Positions 1 through 10,025 of a stretch of DNA of 64,000 nt are shown here, in pieces. The translations under genes were made by a program, and so were the position numbers. Source of the stretch: Ceratothoa steindachneri (taxonomy: Eukaryota > Arthropoda > Malacostraca > Isopoda > Cymothoidae); contig OZ018322.1 of assembly GCA_963969495.1 (NCBI GenBank), positions 157,882,848-157,946,847 on the forward strand, written 5' to 3'. Below the pieces are notes generated by a model, which had not been told where the DNA came from, made no database searches, and saw only the letters and a list, made by a program, of their open reading frames with translations. Positions within the stretch are counted from its first letter, which is position 1. Each line of letters begins with the position of its first letter.

Positions 1-971
1 AACAACATCCAAGGAGAGCCCTTTAACGTAGAAGTAGGAGTGCCATAGGGTGGTTCTTTGAGCCCCACGTTAAACACGATATTTACAAGCGACCTCCTAC
101 ATCCTGCCTACGATTTTGCCACATGCATTCAACTGGCAGACGATGTCACACAGATTGTGCCGAGCGACTACCCTAATGCGAAATATTTGGCAAACAGGAC
201 AGGAAGAGAAATTGCTATAGTTAACATCTATGAAAGGCGAAATAAAACGACATAAGCCAACTCATCGTCACTCTGTACTAGAACGTACACTTTGAGGCAA
301 GGGAAACAGCTTTAGGAATCAGCAACATCAAAAACTACGAAAAAGATTAGAAGACAAGGACGAAGAGGAGGAAATTTACGATAATCCCAATCTCTAGGAA
401 CAAAACACCTGAAATTGTATTTGAAGATCAGAACAACAGACATCATAGTCAATGCAAAGTGCTAGGACTCAGAATAACAAAAAAAGGCTACAAACAACAT
501 ATAACGGATAGGAAGAATAAGGTGATTTTGATGAATAACCCACTATACAATCTAAGAGGGTTAGGCATGAAAAATAAAAGAGAAATCAATCTTCCACTAG
601 GAACAGAAGTACTATTATACCCGCTAACCCCTATCAACGGTGAAATAAGGACAAAAAGATTGAAATTCCAGAGAATACAAAATAAACTTCTCGGCCTAAT
701 CACCAACATGCGTAGGAGAGAGAGGAGAAGACTACAGAATCTACACCAAGAAAAAGGATTAGAAACGCTCAATATCAACAACTGGAACAAAGCGGAGAAA
801 ATATATAGGAAGATAGACGAACTACCTTCGATATTTGTAGAGCACACGAACACCAGAGCTGGCGTTCCTTTTAACACTCGATTTCCCAGCGGCAGACAAC
901 TGCTAAGAATCGAGAAGGTTCCCATGTTTCACTTAAGTAGAAATTCAAAAAGAAAGAAGGAACAAGCATAA
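1..971 (+). pseudogene. J1 LINE ORF2, C-terminal half (reverse transcriptase palm to C-terminus)
   Basis: Decayed ORF2 of a jockey-type non-LTR retrotransposon, cut by the left window edge. The first frame reads through the palm motif GVP*GGSLSPTL, in which the conserved Gln codon is TAG (46-48), and then the catalytic motif IQLADDVTQIV (LADD at 133-144), so both aspartates are kept. After stops and frameshifts, 459-971 gives an open C-terminal part containing RIQNKLLGLITNMRRRERRR, the usual 'RVQNKALRLITN' region near the end of such ORF2 proteins, with an ELHEEAGLEPIN-like stretch (NLHQEKGLETLNINN). The protein would have been a reverse transcriptase for target-primed integration. It matches the plus-strand copy at 39992-43925 in LADD and in the shared amber stop, so I place both in one family. 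No intact product is possible. Confidence 0.85.
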
Positions 972-1520
972 CGATGAAGATATTTACCCGACTATTTACA
1001 CAGCCAACCAACGAAACAACCAACCAAGACACCAAATTGATACCCTAATAAGACAACCAAATTTAAACAACCTAAATATGAAGAAACAACCGACTAAGAA
1101 GACGACGCAGATCAAAAATATTAACAGAAATAATGCGAACAAAATGAACTAAAGGTGTAATAATTGAAATATATTAAAATTCAACAAAAATGATTAGTGT
1201 AGTGAAAGTTAAAAATAAAACAGAAATAAAACAAGCATACGAGTAGTAAACTAGAAAGGTAAAAAGTGAACTATAGTATTAAAATTTTTAACAAAGATGC
1301 TAATAGTAAAATAAGTAAAACAAATAGTAAAACAAGTGAACAAAGTGAAAATAAACTGCTAATAACAAGAGAAAGTGAAACAAAGTTAGGAAAGTAAAAA
1401 CAAGTAACAACAATAAATAAACGAAGCTCAGAGCTAACATAACTCAAAACGGCATGAATGCTACAATAAACACATGAATAAATAATGAGAAAGGAAGTGA
1501 ACATAATGAATGATAAGTAA
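972..1520 (+). repeat. A-rich 3' tail of the J1 LINE copy
   Basis: Strongly A-rich, AAC/AAAT-rich sequence directly after the ORF2 C-terminus, with many short A runs. This is what the 3' UTR and tail of a plus-strand LINE look like. Similar A-rich tails follow the copies at 43926 and 57850 (minus). The downstream boundary is not sharp. Confidence 0.55.
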
Positions 1521-2640
1521 ATGCATGACGGTGGTTTGGAATCCACGTTAATCAGCAGGTCCCTCTTGTCCCTCGTGCAAGGGTATTCCACCCTTTCCAC
1601 CTTTGACTACCGAGGTTGCTCAATCTGCCTCCTTACCAATCTGCCCTCTTTTAACTCAAAACTTTCCGTCTCCCACAGCTATAAACCCTCTGCTAAAGCT
1701 TGTTCCGGACTTCCCATTAAGCACTTCACTATCGGTTCGCTTGAACTGAGAGTCAGAAGTATGGGGAGTTTCTCCGGAAGCAAGTTGGCCCGGGGTCTCT
1801 TCCTTTTTTGTGTCACCCTCCCCGATCGTGGGAGGGGTACATAGGAGAGGAGTAACCGCAAGCTGTACCTTTTCTCTCCCCATAAAAAAAATCCAGAGGG
1901 CGGAAGAGTGGACTACTACGCTCTGCAGACAACTTTCGGATAAAGCATTTTTACTTGCTTAGCAACGGACCTTGAACACCGCCTACATAGAAGAACGACT
2001 ATTCTGGATGTCTTACGGTGGATTACGCTTTACGCATTAAAAAATGATAATACGTTTTCCAACGACGACGTATAGCTCAATGAGGGCATAAGCACCTCCA
2101 TTCTCCCGTCCATCGACCTACGTGTGAACTTTCTCGGATGTCTGCCATTGATTGTTTTCGTCTTAACTAAGCCGGCCACAGGGACTGAGTTAATTAAAAG
2201 CTTATGCGAAAAGTGGTTTGATGACTAGCTAACAGCGGAAGTGTAAGTCAGAAATTATCTCGAAACTGGAGCGTAACTGTGAGTCCCGGACGGAGGAGAG
2301 ATCCTTATTGCCCGAGTGACCCGGCCAGAATAATAGAGGGAGGACACCCCTCTCTATGTGGTGGGATGCATTTATGTCGTAAGTACCCGAGAGGGGATTG
2401 CAAAATTTTAGCGATCATTTATTCAGCCGCTATTGCATCAACTCAACCATAATTCACCTCTCTTGAGGTTCCCACTCAAGATCCATCCCATCCATCCATC
2501 AGCCATCATTCTGGCAGGAAACGATTTTTTGGGCTCGTAGCCCAACATCGGTACGTGCACTAACCGCTATCTCCTTTACCACTTCATAACTTTCTTTTCA
2601 CTCCAAAACACAATAATTATACTTTAGTTTTACAAAAAAA
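1521..2640. other. GC-richer non-coding stretch, unclassified
   Basis: The base composition is more balanced than the flanks, and short overlapping frames occur on both strands, but none has recognisable protein content. It includes a CCATCCATCCAT run near 2488-2500 and a short inverted motif, GGGCTCGTAGCCC, near 2530. It could be a 5' UTR or LTR remnant belonging to the coding scrap that follows. I could not find terminal repeats or a target duplication. Confidence 0.3.
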
Positions 2641-2649
2641 GAAGACTTC

Positions 2650-3070
2650 ACAAGAGGACATAGTAAGAACGCAGAAGACTATGGAGACCCTCAATAAGAG
2701 GATCCCCCTAAGGACCATCACCGGAAAAAGGCTTCTATGTGAAACCCTCTACCTCGAGTTGAAAGTAGCACTGTTGAAACTTATTGAAGTCTGATCGGAG
2801 TTCATCGCCTTATGTGCTGAGACCAAGGACATGGACCAGCTCCTGTCGGGAGAGGGAGCTATGGTCCTCAGAAACATTCGACTGAAGGCGAAAACCCCTC
2901 CACAAGTGGCAGCAAACCGTGGCGTGATCTGCCGCAAATTAGAGTGCTGGGTGGTTGAGCATACATCCGAGGAGCTCAAAGTGGGGATCAGCAATCCCTG
3001 GGCCCAAGTTCTTGATGAAATAATCAAATTTCGTGAACACAGCCGGTCACCTCACGTAAAATATAATTAA
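2650..3070 (+). pseudogene. Unidentified coding fragment, possibly retroelement ORF1/gag-like
   Basis: A mostly open plus frame runs from about 2650 to 3070 with one in-frame TGA near 2791. The upper part is rich in Lys, Leu and Thr. The lower part (2831-3070, 79 residues) includes APPQVAANRG-like and CRKLECWVVEHTSEELK segments. There is no zinc knuckle, endonuclease or RT motif. The helical, charged character would fit an N-terminal ORF1/gag domain, but I do not recognise the family and assign no function. Confidence 0.3.
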
Positions 3071-3479
3071 TATCACGTGATTGCCGACCACTTTTAGCTT
3101 AAAAAGCGTCAGATTATTGATTTTTGGTGACTCTTAAAATTGAGGTATAAGTATATAATTTTGGTATGTTCACACATGTAAGTGATTACTGTACATTAGC
3201 ACATACTGTACCCTAATGCAAACTCTCCCTAGTACTTACTAGATTGATAATTTGTTTTACTTTATTTAAAAAAGTTAGAAATTCAAAAGCTACATGTTTT
3301 AAGCTTCCTTTATTTATTTCACATGATTATAAAACGGCACTTATATGTTCATTTGCCACAATAGTTAGTGAGATGATCACTCAAAAATTGTATCTATTAC
3401 CATTTTATCCATTAACACTTATTTTATTCTAATTATCGTGGTATTCGTGAGCGGATACCTTCGCTGCAGAGAATGCAGT
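3071..3479. other. AT-rich spacer, nothing recognised
   Basis: AT-rich sequence with short chance frames only. I see no conserved protein motif, RNA gene or repeat boundary. Confidence 0.4.
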
Positions 3480-4655
3480 CTACTTACATTGCAGGTGGCC
3501 GGATGGATAGACCAGCTGCACAGGATTAATAAGAGGTGAGTGCGTGAGGAGATTAGTGGCTGGCCAAAGGAAAGATTTAAATACCCGGTTTGCTTCAAGG
3601 TTATTGAAGAATAAAAACATAAATAAACTTTAATTACACTAATAATGCTAATTATGGAAATGTATACAAAGGCAAATAAATGGGAGAATAATATCGCTCC
3701 CAATGAAATAATAAATCAAATACTAATCAGTTTAACGGGAATGAAAATATGTGACTTGGTCAGACAGATAAAATGTTCGTAAACACTGAGGAGTCCAATT
3801 AAAGGGGTCGAGAGGAAGATATCAGGTTTGAAGAACAAAAAGTGGGGATTATCCTCGAAAAGGGTTAAAATGGTTTTACCTTGACGGCTTGACTCTTGGT
3901 GACAGGAGCGATTCTTAGGTGGCGAACTAGTCTTGCGGCTCGAGAGGCATTGTACTCTTAACGGCGGGATCGAAATTACCCGGGAGACGAGTAAGGTAAT
4001 TTCCAGGCTGGGTGAGACAATCTCGAATTGAGATGAGTAATCTCAGACGAGGGGAGAGGTTTCCTTGACTGGATGAGAATAGTGGTTGGCGCAATTCTCC
4101 AAAGAAAAAGTCATTTCGCGAATTAGCCAATTGACTGTAACCAAACTCACGACAATCTCTCTAGCCGAAAAGACCTAACTCGGGACGACTCGTGACGAGG
4201 GGCCGTATCTTTGCGAAAGGTCGAGCGGTACTCTCAGACGAGTAACGGGTGACCTTAGGCTAAATACCCTGCTGGCTTGCTCACTAGAAAGAGTCCAGGC
4301 ATGGCAGTATCATGGGAGTAACAATTGGCGCCGCTCTCTTTAGGCCCAAACGAGATGAGACGACCGAGGAAGCTTCTTCTCGGGTCGACCCTGGCATCCA
4401 GACAGGGAAGGGTCAGAAAAAATGCGTCTCAACAGGAGATAGGCCGCTGATCAAACATAGGTGTTACTAGCCACTTTGAAGTTTGCCCACGCGAGAATAG
4501 TTCTCTCTCTTTGCGTTTAGTGAACTAGCTTAGGCCCACATGGTCTTTGCTTGAAGGTGGAGAGGCTCAAGGGGGACCTTAGGGTTCGTTCCCTCACACT
4601 AATGCTAAACCAAAAGTTCTTAATTGAGTTAGTTCTGGCTGAAATCCGACAAATT
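3480..4655 (+). repeat. R2 repeat, copy a (possible LTR-like sequence)
   Basis: A GC-richer island with an AT-rich, AATAAA-bearing left part and a right part rich in CGAG/GACGAG motifs. Segments align by eye with 23360-24400 in the same order: TTGCAGGTGGCCGGATGG with CTGCAGGGGCCGAAAACC, then ATCAGTTTAACGGGAATG followed by a TGTG..TGGTC motif, then AAGGGTT..TTTTACCTT. That order suggests two diverged copies of one interspersed repeat. The composition resembles the LTRs elsewhere in the window, but I could not find TG..CA ends with a target duplication. The 67-residue minus frame at 3927-4130 is a chance frame. Confidence 0.35.
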
Positions 4656-6115
4656 GAATGTCGTTATAGCTAATTAATAAATTTAACGTGGATTTAATCA
4701 ATATATGTATTTATATTTGAATGAGGGACTTAAATTATTATAACATGGTTGTGACATATGAAAGGGATGGTAGTAGATAATTACCTTGACCAGGAGAGTT
4801 AAGGAATCTTATGTGATGTCCTTGCATTTTTCTTTATCTATTTGATTTTGCACAACATATCTAAAATGTTATTGACGATGTTCGATCAAATTTTGAAATT
4901 TTAATAGGCTTAAAACGCCAAGGAACGATTGCTTAGATTTCGAGATGAATATAGATCCGAATTCTGATTCTGTATCAATTATTCACTTGCATTAACATTA
5001 CAAGATAGTGCACTTTTGGATATTCTTGCCAATATAATTAAAATTAATATGCTGTTAAAATGGAAAACCTTCAGGGAAAAACAACATTATTTTTCTAACA
5101 GATTTTGTCCAACTCTTAAAGGTAAAATGTTATATCCGAATGAATTCGAACTCCAGAACTACAATATTGGAAAATAGGCTCTTAGTTGATTCTTCACCAA
5201 GTACTAAAGATAGACACATGATTTATAATGAGCCAAGTAATTTTCCAGGGTAAAGGAATTATATGGTGGGATTAACGTGGCCTATAGCTTATTTGGATAA
5301 ATTTCCTGATTCATTCCGGCATTAATGAAAATCTTAACTTTTTTAATAACTCCCAATCTACTAATGATAAACAAATGATAGCAATGCTAGGGATAGGTTT
5401 CTTTGGTCAAACAACTAAATGATATCACTTAATATCCATGTGAAGCAGATCTCTCATATCTTATGCACATGTAGATCACTGTAAACCTAGAAACCCTTGT
5501 GTTTAATAACATTAAGTTATGTTTAGAATTTTGAACTTAATGGTGTTCTGTTAAATTATAATGACTATTTATATGCATATATCATCATGATAATATTTCT
5601 ATTTGATGCTAATAAACTTTCAGCAGTTTTGTTGTTTTTTTATAACTCGCTCTGTCGCTGATGAACTCTATTATAATATGTTATCTCGGGTTGGTTCGAA
5701 GCATTACATAATTTTTCAAGTTTTAGGACAACGTCGCTGGCATCTCAAATTCTTTACAAAGAGGTTAATCATTTATTCCTTTTCAAAGGAGATTATCTCT
5801 CAGAGGTACAATAATAAGAATACTATCAACTCGCTATTAGCTGCCTGTCGTAAATGATGGACAATCATGAACATACAGAAGCGTACAATGACTGCAAAAG
5901 CATTGATAGGAATACTTTCATCTATATAACAAAACTTGTGATTGGCTATGAATTGACTGATGGTATTTAGGGTCCAGGCACTTCCTCCGACTTTTCTCTA
6001 TTTGATTAAAATTTAAAGTATTAATTTAATATTCTCTGGCAAGGAAATCTAACTACACTGGGAGTTTAGGAAGGGGTTTTGTTGAGACCTAATTAAAACA
6101 AAAAAGCAAAAAGCA
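4656..6115. other. AT-rich spacer, nothing recognised
   Basis: AT-rich DNA with only short, featureless frames. The 84-residue frame at 5603-5857 shows no family signature, and its Phe/Ile/Tyr-rich content is expected from the base composition. Confidence 0.4.
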
Positions 6116-6560
6116 ACGAGAGCACTTAAAACAAAGGTTTGTAAGAGGAGATATAAAAATAAAGAGATGAGGTGGTCAGAGATGAGAAGTATGTGAGAGA
6201 GCGTGTAAGAGAGATGGAGAGAGAAAGCAAGTGAGAGAGCTAGAAATTAAGAGTAAGTGAGAGTGTGTGAGATAGAGTAATGAATGGTGTAGGAGAGAAT
6301 AAGAAAAAAGTGAGATTGAGAGATAGAGAATGAAGATAGAAAGTTAGAAAGCGTATGACAGGCTGACATAGTAAATGTGAGATTTAGATGAATAAAGAGT
6401 GAAGGAGATAGTGAGATCGAGAAATACTGAGAATGAGAAGGTAGAGAGTGAAAGAGAGACAATGAGCAAGAGAGAATATATAGATTAAGATATATTAAGA
6501 GAGAAAGGTTGAGAGAGGATGAGAGAGAGGGGGGATAGAGAGGGAAAATGAGAGATAATT
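6116..6560 (+). repeat. GA-rich cryptically simple tract
   Basis: About 440 bp of almost pure purine on the plus strand, made of irregular GAGA, GTGAGA and GAGTGAGA words. The Ser/Leu/Phe-rich minus frame at 6247-6462 is an artefact of this composition. A longer tract of the same kind lies at 9250-10020. Confidence 0.85.
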
Positions 6561-7306
6561 ATTGAACTACAGAACTAAGAGCAGCAAACGCCACAAGCTC
6601 CTTTCATAAACAGGCAGCTATCACATGCGAGAATAAATCTCTTATGAATTACATAAGACGTGAATAATGACAAATATATTGGATGTTCCAAGAAGCCAAT
6701 AATCACTATCTCCCTTTTTATCAATTGAACACAGGGTTATTTTAATTTTTTTATTTTATATAATTACTATGTTATGAATTCAATCTGATATACATCTGTA
6801 CTTCAAGACAGGCAGGTTTACTTTAACCACAGGACAAGCGCAGTTATACGAGGGGGTGATAGAACATATCTCTCTTCTCCTTCAGACTTAACCTGACACC
6901 GATGAAATAAATATACCTAAAGGAAAACTTATTCGTACAATGTTATATAAGCGAGAGTTACTGGCATATTTGTTATTTCTATTTCCTTATTAAATCCTCA
7001 CACTTTTCAGATATACGACGTTTTTATCTTTCACAAATAATATGCGATATTTAAACTAAATAACTCATGTCTGGTTTTAAGTATATTAACTGAGGTACTT
7101 TTCTGTACTCGGTGATGTAGGCTATTTAATTCTCGTTTGTGTGATTTTACAACTAAACAAATATTGGGCTAGGGCGTAAATGAAACGCTTATTTACTATT
7201 TCGAATATGTTTTGGCCTGTCCAGCCCAATATTCCATCTGGAACTATAATCTTTATTTTGTGTTTAAGTCCTTTAAATTTTTAAAATGCTGCCTATTCGT
7301 CTAATT
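6561..7306. other. AT-rich spacer, nothing recognised
   Basis: No open frame of note and no repeat boundary until the target duplication CAAAG that precedes the solo LTR. Confidence 0.4.
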
Positions 7307-7311
7307 CAAAG

Positions 7312-8780
7312 TGTCGTAGAATGGACTCTCCACGATATACCATATATAACTATTCGTTGAGGAAACTTATTTAATTATCTTTAGAGTGCGTGGATGTCTA
7401 GGCTGGCCGATATTATGTATCTTCGATATGCTTAAGAAGTGGAACTGAGCTCAAGGATAATAATATTGCTATAATTAATAAAATCGAGTTTTATTAATAA
7501 AAACTAGCAACAACACACAAAACGGAAAATATTGACATAAACAGAGAATTGGAAAGGGTCGCGGGAAATCGAGCTAATCCGAGGATTAAGATATTTAAAA
7601 AGGTAAAACAAATATAAATTAAATGAATGAGATGGTTCGCTAAACCATTTAAAGCACAGGATAGAGTTGGCAAAAGGGTTAAATACTCAAAGGTAACGTT
7701 CGGCTTACGTAATTATACTTGTTGTGCAGAAAAAGGCGACGTAAAGGAATTTTCGGTCCGCTGGCGAGTTCTAGCCGAAGGGGGGAGAATTAAATGATCC
7801 TGACGTGGCGTCCTGGGAATGAGAACCGTTTCTTGACGAATAGCTTGAAAAACAATGGCTGTTCTACGTTGTTCTCTTCTGAACAACAGGGGGGGGGGGG
7901 TGAGAACTGTCTCTTGTCTACGGGCTCAAAAGAACAATGGCTGTTCTACGTTGTTCTCTTCTGAACAACAAGGGGGAAGGGTGAGAACCGTTTCTTGACG
8001 AATAGCTTGAAAAACAATGGCTGTTCTACGTTGTTCTCTTCTGAACAACAGGGGGGGGGGGTGAGAACCATCTCTTGACTACGGGCTCAAAAGAACAATG
8101 GCTGTTTTACGTTGTTCTCTTTTGAACAACAAGGGGGAAGGGTGAGAACCATTTCTTGGCGAACGGGCTCAAACGAACAATGGCTGTTCTACGTTGTTCT
8201 CTTCTAAACAACAAGGGGGGGGGGGGAGAACCGTTTCTTGTCAACGGGCTCTAACGAAAAATGGCTGTTCTAACGTTGTTCCCTTTCTGAACAACAGGGG
8301 AAGGCTTGTGGACTTGGCGTCACGAAGGCTCGAACCTTGGCACTCAAGAGATATTGTCCTTCTTCTGGACCAGTGATGGTGGATCTCGAGGTCAAGGGCC
8401 CTTTGGGGCACAAGGTGAGACTGAACCGTAGTGATGTCTCGCGAAGAAAATCTGGATCTCTAATCTGAATCTTAGTCGTTAAGTTTCCATATAAATAGCC
8501 GGGACATCTCCTTGGCGTGGGGGACAATGGAGTGGGAGCTTCGAGGAAATGCACAGCCGAGCCTGAGAACAATGAATTATCTGCCTATAAGCCTAACTCA
8601 ATCTGGTGAGGTCGACGCATGGGGCGAAGGGGGAAGATAAACCTCCTTGTTTAAACATTGACTCAGGTGGCTGCGATATGGCCCCAGGCTTCAAAGCGAA
8701 GATGCACGTGGGTAGCATCGTGGTTTTAAATAACATGTGATAGTGGTTGAAATTAAGCGGCCTCAACCCGTTCTATCACA
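7312..8780 (+). mobile_element. R1 solo LTR, copy A, with 5-bp target duplication CAAAG
   Basis: The sequence starts TGTCGTAGAA and ends TTCTATCACA, an imperfect inverted TG..CA pair, and is flanked on both sides by CAAAG (7307-7311 and 8781-8785). A single LTR between identical 5-bp duplications is the usual scar of LTR-LTR recombination after insertion. The whole length aligns with the reverse complement of 18159-19442: shared landmarks include the start with CACGATATA, the AT-rich stretch with AATATTG..AATAAAA, CAATCTGG..GATCGAC-like blocks, and ATGCACGTG near the end. Copy A is longer, mainly because of a tandem array at 7820-8303. There is no coding capacity; frames inside it are chance. 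A Ty3/gypsy-type parent is likely from the 5-bp duplication, but no internal region is present to prove it. Confidence 0.88.
7820..8303 (+). repeat. Minisatellite, six ~81-bp units inside the solo LTR
   Basis: Unit starts fall at 7820, 7901, 7982, 8062, 8143 and 8225, so the units are 79-82 bp long. Each begins with (T)GAGAACC and TCTTG, continues with AACAATGGCTGTTC, and ends in a G run of 4 to 12. Each intact unit contains GTTGTTCTCTTCTGAACAAC, a 7-bp stem with a 6-nt loop. Units 1 and 3 share the GAATAGCTTGAAAAAC variant, while 2 and 4 share ACGGGCTCAAAAG, so the array partly grew as a two-unit (~162 bp) period. The R1 copy at 18159-19442 carries only one unit. Confidence 0.92.
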
Positions 8781-8785
8781 CAAAG

Positions 8786-9249
8786 ATATAATAGGTACAA
8801 AGAGCGGACTCTCTTCGTATGGTTTATTTATAACGCATATATTCGTTAGTAGCCATACCTTCATTGTTTCTAGCTGTGTTACATCTTAGTTAAAGTTTCG
8901 TAAACCGAAATTGTACTACTATCAAGATAAGGTTAGAGTATTTGGTTTTATATTGATGTATAATTATATCCTTCGAGTAAATAGAGAAGTTACGAGCAAT
9001 ATAATATATCCCAGCATTCGGTTTGATTTTTTCTAGCTTTGCCGCATTACTTGGACACTTTTAGGTTCTCGAAAAAAACAAATATCCAGCTCCCATTCTA
9101 AGCTATCGGATTCGAGAACTTGGCCGTCTATTTGGTAATCTGCTTTAATATATGACCTTACATTTATCCTCCTACTCAACAATTTGAACAAGGTAACTCT
9201 GGATATGCTCCACATCACATTGTAAAATGGCGGGCTAGCTTCTTAGATT
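8786..9249. other. AT-rich spacer, nothing recognised
   Basis: No repeat, RNA gene or coding frame that I can support. Confidence 0.4.
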
Positions 9250-10025
9250 CTTAATGGGTAGAGAGAGAGAGAGAAATAAGAGAGGAGAAAGATATAGAAA
9301 TAGGATGAGTAAGAGAAAGAGTGACAAGAAAGAGAAATTGCGAGAGTTAGAGAATTAAAGGTTATGAGGAAAAATTGAGATAAAAATTGAGAGAAAAATG
9401 AGAGAAATGGAGAGGTTAGGTAGTGAATATGAGATAGAGAAGGAAGAGAGAAAAAGGTACAAAGGAAGGAATAAGAGAGTTAGAAAAGTAATGAGAGAGC
9501 GTAAAGGAGAGATTGAGAAAGAAAGTTAGAGATAAAATGAGATAAAAAGAACGAAATTGAGAATGAATTTGAAAGAGAGTAAAATAAAAGGATATAGAGA
9601 TTGAAAGAGAGATTGATAAAGATTGAGGGAGAGATGTAGCGATAGAGATAGACAGAGAGTGGAAGAGATTTAGAGAGATAAAATGAGACAGATTGATAGA
9701 TTAACCTATATTGAGCGACTTTGTCAAAGATTGAAAGGGAGATATTCAGAAAGAGAATGAGAGAAAGAGAGAGAGAGAGAGATAGAGAGATTAAGAAAGT
9801 TTGCAAAGGGGATTGAGCTAGAGAATCAGAGAGTGGAATGATAAAGAATAAAAAGGAGCAAACGAGATAGAAGGCTATAGAAAAAATACTAAGAGAGTGA
9901 TTTAAATAGAGAAAAGGATAAACATTAATGCAGAGGATAATAGATTGTAAGAGAATGATTGAGAGAAATAGAACAGCAAAGAGAAAAAGAGAGAGTAAAA
10001 GTCATGCAAAGAGAGAGAAAGATAA
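9250..10025 (+). repeat. Long GA-rich cryptically simple tract
   Basis: About 775 bp of nearly unbroken purine on the plus strand (GAGAGA, GAGAAA, GAGATAGAGA words). The 108-residue minus frame at 9480-9806 (Ser/Leu/Ile/Phe-rich) is a composition artefact. It is of the same type as 6116-6560, but no word-by-word homology is evident, so independent growth is as likely as duplication. Confidence 0.87.

Noticed and set aside
488..925. 145-codon minus-strand frame opposite the LINE C-terminus
   Set aside because: It is the shadow of the plus-strand ORF2 C-terminal frame, which has the recognisable motifs.
4580..4606. GGTTCGTTCCC as a pol III box B
   Set aside because: No box A, tRNA-like arm or SINE tail is found around it.
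9480..9806. 108-codon minus frame rich in Ser, Leu, Ile, Phe
   Set aside because: Lies wholly in the GA-rich tract; the composition explains the lack of stops.
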